A stretch of DNA of 64,000 bases from Parascedosporium putredinis (lineage: Eukaryota; Ascomycota; Sordariomycetes; Microascales; Microascaceae): NCBI GenBank assembly GCA_949357655.1, contig CASHTG010000003.1, positions 620,001-684,000 on the forward strand, given 5' to 3'. Each line of letters starts with the position of its first letter. The stretch's first letter is position 1. The notes beneath the pieces were generated by a model. It was not told where the DNA came from, searched no databases, and saw nothing but the letters and a program-made list of their open reading frames with translations. This document shows positions 23,094 through 34,867 of the stretch, piece by piece. Position numbers and translations under genes: made by a program.

Positions 23094-26000
23094 ATGCCGC
23101 CACTCAACCCCTTTTGAGCGCCTTCTTCAAGAGTCCCCTACCGGCCCAGTGCGCGCAAACCCAGCACTACGTCCTTCTCGTGCCCACGACCGAAACCCTC
23201 CTTACTCACCACGAAGCTGAGACCAATGCGACCGCCCACGAGATCCTACTCTCCGAGGAGTTCATAGCGAGCCATGTTCTCAGGATACCTAGCGGGAACG
23301 CCGCCAATGGTGCAGCGGCCCCGGAGCCCTTGCCGAACCTGAGGGATATGAGAGGCAAGGCGAAGCAGTATAATACTATCAATGGCAGGAATGTGGTGAT
23401 CAAGGATGGTTTTGTGTACAGCAATAAAGGTAGGCGCAACCTCAATTCTTCATGGAGTCTTGAACACGGACATGCGCAACAGCGCAAATACCCATTCTCT
23501 TTTCATACGCGCGTGGACCGCAATCGACGGCTTGATCGGCTCCCCTGGCCTTTCCCTCCCTATCAAGCCAATATCAGCTGACCTAAACGTCTTTCAATTC
23601 TAGGCTTTCGCGCGCCCAATGAAGCGCAGCTTCTCTTTGACACACTTTGGCATTCCGATAACGTGGAGTCCCGTCAATGGCTCATATACTACATCTCGAA
23701 ACCTCTCATAGGCACCTGGGTGGAGGACGTGATATCCCCGGCCATTCTCATCCAAGGCATCGCCAAAAGGAAGCGGACGAATTCAACCTCCTCTCCCCTG
23801 CGGAATCCAGCGACCGCCCTGCCATTGGACGAAAGAAGGACATTAGGTATTTCCATGACCTCCTAAATCACTTCCCCATCATTGCGAGGCATATGCAACC
23901 GGGGCTAGAGAGGCTTTTCCGGGACTTCACTTCCGCTTTTCAACATCCGCTGCCCCCACCTCCATCCGCCCAGACTATACCTGACCCGGACTCCGAGGCT
24001 GCCGATGCGGTGGGTCCGGTCATTGGGCCCCCTGAGGTGAATGGCGTAGATCATGCGGCGGCGGGAAACTCGCTGGTGAATTCTGACTACACCAGCGAGG
24101 AGTCGTTGCCAGTGACGGAGGACTTTTACGCCGAAGATGACGAAGATGTCATGAGGGCCACCTTGAGAGCGCAATCACCGCCGGGATCGACATTTTCCAG
24201 TCCGTGGACAAGCAACAGCTTGCTCTGCTCGGCGCCACGACAGAACTCACGGGGAGCATTGTGGAGAAGCTCCTTGAACGCTACGTGGCCGAGAACGTCC
24301 ACCACCTCCTATTCCCGAAGCTCTGCGCATTAAAACGCCCGTACGATCTCGAGCTCGAAGCCAAGATTCGAATAATGGAGAATATCGACGTCTCGCAGCT
24401 CGGCGTGGAGATCCAAAACGGAATCAAGGGCAAGCATGACCTCATCATCCAGCTCGGTGTCGCCATCGAAGAGTTTAAAAAGATGACGGGCGCTATGTGT
24501 CCTCAAGAGATGCTGTCGCTTCTCGTCACCACCGTGAAGAATGTTACCAGTGCTGCCGAGGGCCGCCCCTGCCAAGGCCAGCCCGGCTCCGACGCCGCAT
24601 CCGAGAAGCCTCTGATGATGGTCAACGCCGACACGCTCGTATCGCTGCTCCTATTCGTCGTCATTCGAGCACAGGTCAAGAATTTAAAGGCGCGGTTCAC
24701 GTACATTCGGCAGTTCATCTTTATCGACGATATTGACACTGGAGAAAAGGGCTATGCGCTGAGTACGTTTGAGGCCGTGTTGGCCTACCTCGCGCTCGAC
24801 TCGAGCGGCTTAAGAAGGGCGAGCAAGCGGAACAAGGCGCTTTGGAATGCCGCGGCCAAGGGAAATCTCGGCGAGCTTAAGCGAATCATGGAGCCGTCTG
24901 GGGATGCTCTGGAGGACATGTCTGACTCGGAGTCCGAAATATTTGATGCCGGTCCTAACCGGCCTTTGTCGTTTAGCTCATCAAGGAGGTCGTCGCGGAG
25001 ACCCTCAGTGACGGAGCTCTTTTCTTCGGGGTCGGGCCTGGGCCACGTTTTCCCCTTTGAAGCCTCTATACATGACGAGGGAGGACCTGCGGTTCACTTC
25101 CACCACCCGACTCAGACGCCCGCGAAGAAGATGAAGAAGGTCTCCATGGACACCCGCAGCATGTCCAGCAGCTCGGAGATTTCGTTTCGATCTCGGGCCA
25201 CGAGCTTTGGGACCATCAACAGCGCACTCGAGGCTGACATTTCGGTCGAGAGGTTATCGCAGACCCACGACGCCTTTGGAGAGTCGGTAGTCATGATGGC
25301 CGTTCAGAACGAGCAGGTAGAGGTGCTTCACTACCTGCTTTCACTCCCCCAGCTCTACCCGCTGTCCATGATACTAGAGGACATTAATAACGAAGACACG
25401 ACGCTACTGAGCGCGGCGGTGCAAATGGGAAATCGGAGAATCATTGATTGTTTGATGGGCATCGTGTTCGCTAGCGCCACGCCCCAGCAGATCGCGCTGT
25501 ATCTCACAAAGCAGGATATCTGGGGCCGCAGCCTTGGCCACTACCTGTTCCACGCGCCCTACCTCATCGCCAAGATCGGGAACGTGGTGCCGTGGCGGCA
25601 GCGGGACAAGAATGGGCAAACACCGCTCTTCGCGCTCTGTCGTTCGTACGACCAGGAAAAGTATGCGGCCATGGTCGCGGCAGGCATCGATGCCGCGCGG
25701 CGAGCGCAAGGGGATGGCGAGAGGCTGCACCTCGACGACCACGTGGATAACAAGGGCAATACTCTGCTGCACATCGTCACGGACGCCATGATGCTGCACC
25801 GCATCCTAGAGCGATGCGACGTGGAAGTGAACGCGACCAACGACAGGAAATTTACGCCCCTGATGCTGGCGAGCAAGTACGGCCGGTACGACCTCGTACG
25901 GATGCTGATGGCGGACCCACGGGTGGACGTGGCTGCGCGGGAGCTGCGTGGTCTTACGGCGGTGGAGCTGGCCAAGGACGACGACGTGCGCAACAAGTTT

Positions 26001-27673
26001 GACGACCTGATGCTCTTTAGCATGCCGGCGGGGCCCGACTGGCGCATCACGGGCGTGGTGCGAGCCTTTTTCGTCGAGGACGGCTCGGTGCGGCTCGTGC
26101 TCAAGTCGGCGGCGCCGACGCCCGAGGGCAGCAGCTACACGGTGACGACGTGCCGGCGCTCGCTCACGGACTTTGAGGCGCTGGTGGATCTCCTGTCAGT
26201 GGAGAACCCGTCGTCGTGGATTCCGCCCGTGGCGGTGGCGCGGTCGCCGTTCCAGATCCCGGGCAAGCCGTCGCGGTCGATGCTGCGGGAGATCCAGACG
26301 GCGACGGACTGGTTCATGAAGATTATGCTCGCGCACCCGACCTTTGCGGCGCACGAGACGCTGTGGGAGTTTTTCCTCATGCCCGAGATCCGGCTGGACA
26401 CCATGACGCAGCGGTCCAAGCTCAAGGCCGAGGCGCTGCTGGAAAAGATTCGGGACGAGATGGAGCCCGTGGGAGACGTGAGGGAGGTGGAGCAGTTTGT
26501 GGATCACGCGAGGGAGATGGTGAGGTCTGTGAGCCACTCTGCGAGAAGCGTCATGAGGAGGACGAGTCGGTTGTCCAACGTGATTACAGGTAAGGGCCAT
26601 TTATCCCCTATTTCTTTCAATCATGATTTACACCCTTTTTTTTTTTTGTCTTTTCCCGGGGTTTGCGCCCCCATGGGCCCTACATCCTCAACAAAACTTT
26701 ACAAATAAACTAATGTCTTTCAAGACCTCTACGATGCGACGAAGCTCTGGCGGAGGGCAGTGAACACACTCGAGTTCCTGCCACAGCCGTACAAACTCGC
26801 GATTGACATCTACACTCAGTCTCTGGAACCAAGGCAAAATAATCCGCACGACACGCTGCATGCGACGCTGCAGGCGCAGCAGGGCACGATCTTGGCGCTG
26901 CTCTCGGCGCTCGCGCGGCCGCCTGCCCTCGTGGCGCAGATCCGGGTGGCGCAAAAGACGCTAGAGCGGACAATGAGCGCGGCGGCGTCGGCGGCGCGGA
27001 CGGCCTCGTCCTCTTCCTCATCCACTGGAGGCGGTAGCAAGTCGCCGTGGGCGGCGGCCATTGGCCTCGGGGGCCTGCTCGAGGATCCGCGTAAACAACA
27101 ACGGCAGGGGGCGGAAAGGGAAGAAAAGGTGCGGCGAGCGCGCGAGGAAGTAGATGACTTGGGGAGGGAGCTGCGCTACGGACAGCAGGTGGTGGCCGGG
27201 GAGCTGGCGGGGTGGCAGGACATGAGGGCGGGGATGGGCAGGAGGCGCTGCGCGACTTTGCGCGGGGCATGGTGGTGCAGGAGAGGGTGAAGCTGGAGGC
27301 GCTGATGAGGTCGCTCAGGAAAGTGCGAGAGGCGAAAGAGGTGATGGGGGAGAGTACGGGAGCAATGGGTGGAGGGGGCAGGGGCAGGAGGAGAGACCTC
27401 ATCGAGGAGGGGTGGTTCGCGATCAGTAGACTCGTCCGCGATGCATGGGCGGAGAAACGGGAGCAATCGAGGTTCGCGGGTATAGACTTTTTTCTTTTTC
27501 TTTGGGAATTTTTGTTTACCATTGATGTTGGGTATTCCCACTTCTTCCTTTTGCTGGGCGCAGCAGATAATATGGAGGCAGCACATTCCATGGTTAATCA
27601 GCGTCCCCTCCTTGTACATGTATTAGTTTTTGGAAGAGGAACCAAACAAGAAGCCCTTGGCCCATTTCGGTAA
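23094..27673 (+). CDS. VPS9-ankyrin-PX protein (putative Rab5-type GEF)
   Basis: A large endosomal-traffic protein of roughly 1,370 residues. The start is chosen at 23094, giving MPPLNPF-LSAFFKSPLPAQC once one T is added to the T4 run 23112-23115. Intron 1 is 23430-23603; intron 2 is 26590-26724. The VPS9 domain has the hallmark NADTLVSLLLFVVIRAQ, FTYIRQFIFID and GEKGYALSTFEAVLAYL. Ankyrin-type repeats follow (GESVVMMAVQNEQVEVLHYLL, GNTLLHIVTDAMML, KFTPLMLASKYGRYDLVRML, GLTAVELAKDDD). A PX domain comes next (ITGVVRAFFVED, RRSLTDFEALVDLL, TDWFMKIMLAHP), then a coiled, BAR-like C-terminal region. The PX domain would bind phosphoinositides, and VPS9 domains activate Rab5 GTPases. Other frame breaks are at the A4 run 23765-23768, near 24160 and near 27225. 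The true C-terminus is uncertain, and 27673 is the furthest possible stop. Confidence 0.88.
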
Positions 27674-29293
27674 TTTTTTGTTTTCTGTCCTCTTGTTCTC
27701 CTTCCCATGATCACCGGCCGGGGACCCTCGGCTTTTGCATCACCAGAACGATTCTAGGTCTAGACTCGCATCCTTTTCCCCGTCATATTGGGGTGGAGAA
27801 GAAAATAATGCGCACGAGGTGGTTGCCTAGGCGAGCGGGGAAGTGCGCAATCAGCAATAAGAAAAAAATTAATTTCTGAGGGGTTTTTTGTCTTTTCGCG
27901 AACGTGACGCCAAACCTTGAAGTTCTCGAGGATGACGATCCCGTCGCGGTCGCGATGCGATGGGCAGATTCTCGAAAAAGAACGATCGAGTCGCGAAGTT
28001 GGATGGATTCGTGGGTGGGTTTTTCGTGATTTAGCGAATTTTGATAGGTCCGATTTTAGTTACCATTCGTGAGTCTTGGATGGACCTATGGATGCAGCAG
28101 CCTTTTTAGCTTGGGGAGGAGGCAGCAGCCTGCATGACGGCTTGCATATTTTGGCGTGTGTGGACGGATTCGGGTGCGGGCGATTCGAATGGCTGGGAAC
28201 GCTCGTCCTTTTTCTTGAAAGGGTGGCTCCCCGCGCCTTCCGGGACGGTGATTCGAGCAAATGTTTCTACTTGGAAGCTTGTTGCGTGAAACGAGAGGGG
28301 AGATGGAAGCTGGGATCAATGTGTGGAGATGTGAGTCATGGGGGAGAAAGGAAGCTTGCAGAAGTGGTTTCTTGAAAATGGGTGCGCTAGGGGAGGGGAG
28401 GGGTGGATGGATGATTTGACGTGTGAGCTAGTTGTTTTTTTTCTTGGAATGAGTCTGAGGGCACTTTGACCATGCTTGGGATTAGAAGGAGGAGGGCTGG
28501 TGATCTTGTTGTTTTTTCAATGCCGGAAGAGGGAGCCGAGATGGGGGAGGGATCTTTGGGAGAAAGGCTTTGGCTGGGCGGGGGAGGGGGGAAGATGGCG
28601 TGTGAACTGGGCTCGGCAAGGGTGGAGAGGGAGAGAGAGATCCTCGGATTCCTTGGTTCTTGTTGGCCATAGAGCGACGAAAATGGGACCTCTTCTAAAC
28701 GGAGCGTAGAGATGTTCATGGCGAAAGTTTCAAGGTCTCTTGTGAACCCCGGCGATGATGCCGGGGCAGCATGCGGGACCATCTCCGAAGCACATCCCAC
28801 GGCTCCGACCCGGAGCCTAGCCACGGAACACCGCCACGCCTCCGGTAAAGGGTAGGTAGCGTGGCCGGGGGCCGGGGCCGGGCCGGTCTCATACTTGTCC
28901 GGTAAAACTCCCCAGGGTCTCGCCGGACCCTCTCATCGTGAGGGCACAGACCCATGGCTCATGAGGACAGGGTTGGAGTCCGATCAAAAGCAAGGCATAG
29001 GTGACGAAAGGGAGCAAAGCACACGCAAACCAAGACAAAGCCAATTCACAGAGGCGGAAGAACAGCAGCCCGTAAGCGCCACTCTGCCCGTCCAGCTCGG
29101 CTAGGATTTCTTGCTTTTCGTCATACGCGCCGTAGCCCGCAACAGCGAAGCAAGGAAAGAAAGAACAAAGGGCAAGAATCTTGCTCGCGCGTCATCACAT
29201 TGTCGCATTGAGCAATATATGCAGCCAATATCCCCGGCAGTGGTATGAGCTGCATATACCCGCCACCAAAACTGACTCCAGTTCTCTGTCTAT

Positions 29294-29323
29294 GTGCGTG
29301 CGTGCGTGCGTGTGTGTGTGTGT
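29294..29323 (+). repeat. GTGC/GT microsatellite
   Basis: A run of alternating TGCG units passes into pure TG repeats. Confidence 0.9.
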
Positions 29324-30516
29324 CTCCCACTGTCTCTTCTTTTCAACCTCCATGCCCTGTTCGCTTCTCTGTTCGCTTCCGCATCTCCAAGGGTCCAAGC
29401 ATTCTCGCCAAGAAGGACTTTTTCTTCATGGGACTGCAGGGAAGATCAATGTCACTCTCCCCTTCCCTCGACAGAACGGGAAGCGTAGCACTCGCGCGGT
29501 TCAGCGGGCCCGATGCGGGACGCCCTCTCCCAAAAAGAAGTCAATCACTGTCGAGCCTCCGATTGGCTATTTTCTCCACGGTCGATTTCGCGTGGTCGCT
29601 CTTGACGCGCCAGCTCGCGCCACCCGTGTTCGCACGACCAATGAGAATCGTCGACAAGGGTTCTTTGCTCGCGAGGTACGTACCGTGGGCGGCGCGGGCT
29701 GGAAAGCTACGCGCCCGGCGCCCAGCTCACAGGATCAATCGGCGCCGGCAAGCTACCGACGCTGGCGCTTCTCGAAAGGGCTGTGCTTCATGCTGCCTCA
29801 GTTTTCTTCTCTTTCTTTTTCCCATCGCGGGAGACGAGATCGTCGCACCGTATACCTCGGTATAGGTTGCGCCTATATAGGTTCTTTGACTGTTCCTTGC
29901 GGAACCGGGAAGACAAGGCGCTAGCTCGGAGCATTGAAGAAAAGAAAAAGGACCCTGGGGTCCCAGGCCGTGGTTGAATCCGATGTCGATGGCCTCTGCC
30001 TTATTAGCCTGGCGGCTCTTGAGACCCGTGCTCATTTTCCATACTATGATCATCAATGGGTCCGGTCGAGACTTTCGAGGCAAGGGATGGAGACCAGATG
30101 GCCCGAGCAATTTCAGTTAAGCGCCGACTTTGTCTTGTTGCGCGGCTGTTCGTATTTGGTTTTTTCTGTTCAAATTTTTTTTTCGCCGTTTCCTTGTTCA
30201 TTCCACCCTTTCCTTCCCTTACCCTTTCTGGAATGGCCGTCTCGTTATTTTTAGGCCGTGGTCTCTTCGAGAGAGACCACCCTCATTTTCGGTGGCGCCA
30301 GTTCGCCTGCTTTTTTTTTTTTTTTGCCTAGCTCATCCCTTCACCTCTTTCTTCGCCTTGCATCCTTTTCTTCTTAGGCGTCACATATGGAGAGTCTACG
30401 TAAAGTTTAGCGCCTAGATCGGAAACCTGCTTAGCGTTCACCCGTCGAATGAGCAAGTAAAGATGGCCTCTTGACCGAGGTGAGGGAGGCTGAGTAGTAC
30501 ACCACTGCTGTGTACG

Positions 30517-30520
<4 letters not shown>

Positions 30521-30548
<28 letters not shown>
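30521..30548 (+). repeat. (CA)14 microsatellite
   Basis: Fourteen uninterrupted CA units occur in intergenic DNA. Confidence 0.95.
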
Positions 30549-30549
<1 letters not shown>

Positions 30550-32167
30550 CAATTACATATATACACAGACCTAAGAATGCACACACTTGGCCTCGGCCGA
30601 TCCCTCGGGTCTCATCTGACCGAGGCATCGAGTTTCGAAGGCAAAGGATGAAGGGCGGCCATGTCGGAAGAATCAAAACCGACCTAGGTTTAGGAGGAGG
30701 GTAAAGAGAAAGGCTACGTGTGTCTATGCGCCCACTGTATGTGTGAGACACACAGTTCGCCCGCCATGTGCACAGAACTAGAAAAGGCGGTGCCTAGAAA
30801 TTGGTCCATCGTGGGGTATTACCGATACTGCCAGACGTAGGCGGAGCAGCCTGCTACACAAACCCGTTACAAAAGGAACCGGGTGGCAGGATCCGACTTA
30901 AGCGCCCTCGGGTCGGAGATTATACATTGTCCGTCTTCCTGCTTTCGGGCCTAAGAATGGGATTTTTGGTGCTCCCTTGGAGGAACACAGATTATTAAAA
31001 GAAAAATGAACACAGTCAATGTTCGATAGTGCTACCATCAATCATTCCTCCCTGCGCCTCTGCCCCCCAGAAATCTTACGGCGGCCTTCTAGAGACCATT
31101 GCTGAGACGGGTCTCTACTTGGCCAGGCCTACTTAATCCTCCGTCTTGTCTCATCGACCATCTGAAGCAGCGGTATTACACTAGCTAAGATAGAAGGGGA
31201 AGGGGCAATGTCTGGCGAAAGAAACTGGCCTCGCGTCCTCTGACGTAAAGTTGAGATGGAACAAGTTGGGGGCCATGCGAGAGGGAGCAGGAAAGTCGGC
31301 GAGATTAGAAAGCCCTGTCTGAGATATCTAAAGACATTGAAACCACGTTCATCCTCCGGCAGGGTCAAATGCAAGCCATCATCTAGTCCGGAAATGGTAG
31401 GAATAGCAGCCTTGGACTGACGGAAGGGCGACCTGAGATACCGAGGTAGGCAAGGTAGGTAATCACGATACGGTGCCAATTAATTGATCCCTACACCAAA
31501 AGCAAATGGTGGAAAAGATCCATCAATGGATCTATTCCATTCCATTGCTTGCCTTTTGTCCGTGCTCCCAGCGGCGTTTCTTTTTCGAACAGTTAGCCGC
31601 CGAAGAACCAAGCTGACAGTGACACTGACAGCCCCGGGCTGACATCAAATGACGGAAAGCGGGCCTTGTCTCATTTTGCTAACCGCCCAATCAAGCGACC
31701 ACCCGCCTCGCCTGACCCTCGCAATCTAGCCTCGCCCTCGATGGAGAGATTTGACGGAAAAATCAAAAGGCAAATGAGAAGTAAGAGAAGATGGAGAGAT
31801 GAATAGCCGAGTGAGTAGAAGAAGGAAGAAAGGGAAGCCAATTTTCCCACGCCCCCAGGCCTGTCGTCAGCTGACTCTAGGAAGAGTGACATATTGAACT
31901 GATACCAGGCACTCGCCGTGGGCCCAGAAAATGGCTTTGGGCGGAGGAAGCCCGAAATTACCGGGAAATATGGGCGCCTTCTTTCTTTGGCGCCTTTTCC
32001 TTCATGCCGTACATCCATAGATGTACGAAGTATTATCGGGCATCTACTTCTTCGTATCGCCTATCTCCCGGTGGGATACAAAGGCAACGCTGGCGCCTGG
32101 AGAAAAAGGGTAAAAGTAGGGTAAAGAGTGCATGCAAGGCGCTAGATGAGCCGAAACGCACATGGGG

Positions 32168-32194
32168 AAGAAAGGAAAGAAAGGAAAGAAAGGG
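32168..32194 (+). repeat. purine-only AAGAAAGG-type repeat
   Basis: Several near-identical copies of AAAGGAAAG are arranged head to tail in a purine-only stretch. Confidence 0.7.
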
Positions 32195-32928
32195 GAAGAG
32201 GATTCTACGATAGAAGACCGTGGAAGTGACATGAAGTGCCCAAACTGTTTCCCCACCGGACCTGGTCGGAATAGATGCAAGCGGGCAGAAAGAGCACGGG
32301 GTGGTTAGAAAGTCCGGCAACGGAGGAGAAGAAGACGGGAAGGGGACAAGATGCGCAAATCGCGCATTTTACTCTTTGATCAGTCGGAGCAAAGGGCAAG
32401 CAAGTGCCTAATCTCATCATCGACTGGCTCCACGTTCTTGCCAGGTCATGGACGTGGATGGTGATTGCTGTCAGTCGAATACCCCTCGGCACGTCGCGTC
32501 GGGCATCTATTCCCTCGCCCTTGCCTCTGCTCGCTCTCTATCAATCTTGGTCCCCGCTCCATTCATCCCGTGGACCCCGCGTCTGGCGTGGTCAGGGGAT
32601 TCTTGCGCGAAAAAGGAAAGAGTCTTCCCTCTGTGGGGTTCGCGATGTTGCCCTCCACGACGATTGCGGGAGGTGCATCCCCACGTTGAGCACGAAAAAG
32701 AAAAGTCTTATTTCTATTGTTCCTCAGGCCAAAAGGAACCTAAATGCCAGACGGGCAGGAAGGGGAAGAGCTAATGCAGAATCGGTTGCTTCACCTCTTC
32801 GCTGCAAGGACATGTGTCTAGCCATGAGTCAAGTAGAGGCCACGGATTGGGCCTGATTGCACGACAAGCACGCAAATCGATTCGCTGCATGTTTCTTCGG
32901 ACGAGGGACGGGGAGGGGCGTGGTCGGT

Positions 32929-32952
32929 GGGACGTGGGACGTGGGACGTGGG
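32929..32952 (+). repeat. 3 x 7-bp tandem repeat (GGGACGT)
   Basis: Three perfect copies of GGGACGT are followed by GGG in intergenic DNA. The unit includes ACGT, a palindromic core that some bZIP proteins bind, but no target gene is evident. Confidence 0.85.
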
Positions 32953-34867
32953 CGTGAATCTTGCCATCTATGGACGTCTGTCGAGCGCGAGGAGCGTGTG
33001 GCGCGTTGCAAGAGAAAAGAACAAAAAGAAAAAAAAAAAAAGAAAAAAGGGCTGAGGGAGCCAACCAGAGCGCGAGGATCGCCATAGGTTCGCCCTCGAA
33101 GGGAAAAGAAAAAGAAAGAGAGCAGTGGTTGGGGTGACTGGGGGTGGGTGAAAAGGTGAGGGGGTGTCAACCGCAAAGGACGGTGAAAGGGCTGCTGCAG
33201 GCGCAAAAGGCGCTTGACCAGTGAGAAGCCAAAGGACTGCATCGACCAGGACAACCCCAGAATGCTGTGGGTTGAGGTGGTGCGAAACAACCCCATTCGA
33301 CTTGTACAAGCCTCGAGGGACCTTGGGACGGGCGGGTAAAAAGGAAAATCGCCCAGTGCCAGTGCGCTGTGGCGGCAAGTGATACTGTGGGGTCCTCGGT
33401 TGGAAAGTGACCTCGATTGACCCATTCTGGGGTAGAATTACAGTGCTGACCACACTGGGCAAATAGGGTGTCGATCCACTGAGGGCAGCGAAAGAAGCTC
33501 AAGAAAGGGTACCTCAACTATGGGCTCCTTGCACGCTGGGAGCTCCTTCTCGTCCACTGGACCCCTGCAAACGCTGTTGTCCATCAAAGGCAAGTTCCAC
33601 ACAGACAAGCTCAAAGTCACTCTGTACCCCTCCGTCGCACACGGCAAGAACCACTCAGCCTCCGTGCTGTCGACCTCAACCTCAACTCTCTCAACTGTCG
33701 AGGCCCAAACAATGGCCGGTAACGAACCCAAAGAGCACATTTTCTTCTCGCCCCCAGCCAAATCGCCCCATCTTGTGTGATTCCCTCGTACTTCAACTCT
33801 CATGCCCGAATTCCTTTCCACTTGTCCACTTGGCTAGTTTAGTGAGCTTTCTATCGTGTGTTTCAGGATCTGCTTGATTTGTACACACCTCCCCTGCCCG
33901 TCCTCTCCTTCACCGAAGGGAATTCGCCATGATGATGAACCCTTCTCTTCCCAGCACATCGTCCCTCGATCCCGGAGTGCCGTGATGGACGAGCATCGTC
34001 CATCCCGTCCCAGTTCCCACCTTTGCCCACCCTGCATTCATGGGTGTATCCCCACCCACCCGTGCAGCCAAGATCCCCTCCCTTCTTCCCAAGGATGGCA
34101 GCTTTCGTTCTCTTGTGTGGGTCACGCCACGAGTAGACGGGGAACGGGGAAACGAGAAGGGAAAGCGTCGCGCTTCCCGTAATCGCGCTCCGCCTGTCGC
34201 TGTCGCGAAGATGGGTGTAGCTATTCCTGTCGCCCCCATCCCCCCTTGTTCCCTTGTTCCCTTCGGTACCCGTACCCGTTCCTGGTGCAGGTCCAGTCTA
34301 GGCAAAGGCGCAATGTTCTCTCCACCGCCCAGTTTCCCGAAATTGCCCTTGGCCATGCAGGCCGCGCCGCCGTCACCCATCATCGGGCTCGAATCATCAA
34401 GGATAAGAATCGCCCGTTTCCTCTCATCCATCCATCCCATTCCTCTCACCACCTCGCTCTCCATTCTCATCTCCTCTCTCCCCTCGAGCAATCCTATCCA
34501 CCCGTTTTGCGAAGCTTCACATCTCCGAAGACTCGCCTCTTCTTTCTTTCTTTCCCTCCCCCACACCACCCGCTCACATACCTTTTCTCGCCATCATCAC
34601 TCGAGAGGAACCGGCGTCCACTTGAACCACCTTGGAGACTTGCCCCCAAACAGTTGCTGAGCAACTTGCCTGAACAGTACCGCAGGAAGAAAAAGCAAAA
34701 CAGAACCCAAAGGTTCCAATAGATCGATCTTGAGAAACGGGCTTTCTCAGTCTAGAGTTGACCTCTTGTTGCATTGTGTAAAGTGCCGCGGCGCACTTAC
34801 AACACTAATTCCCCTTCTAATTCCCTTATTCTACCTCTTTCCAAAACTCTTGTTTTTGAGATTCAAG

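Larger units (their letters stand above)
27674..34867. other. 7.2-kb gene-poor region
   Basis: No protein gene could be supported. Open frames on both strands lack family-like sequence, change composition abruptly and have no splice-consistent partners. The region is rich in simple sequence (GT, CA, poly-T, purine tracts) and short tandem repeats. Its last 0.9 kb (about 34000-34860) is C/T-rich, as expected for the promoter and long leader of the gene at 34868. A degenerate transposon or an unrecognised non-coding RNA cannot be excluded. Confidence 0.5.

Noticed and set aside
949..29866. 12-mer CCTCGGTATAGG found at 949 and 29855
   Set aside because: Pairs of identical 12-mers are expected by chance many times in 64 kb.
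29181..29924. long plus-strand open frame in the gene-poor region
   Set aside because: It runs through a microsatellite and has no conserved-looking block, so it is likely chance.
33910..34569. 219-codon minus-strand open frame
   Set aside because: Its composition follows the C/T-rich leader upstream of the gene at 34868, with no family-like sequence.
27674..34867. retrotransposon or RIP-degraded repeat
   Set aside because: No long terminal repeats, reverse-transcriptase-like sequence or strong AT bias could be seen; the region is only simple-sequence rich.
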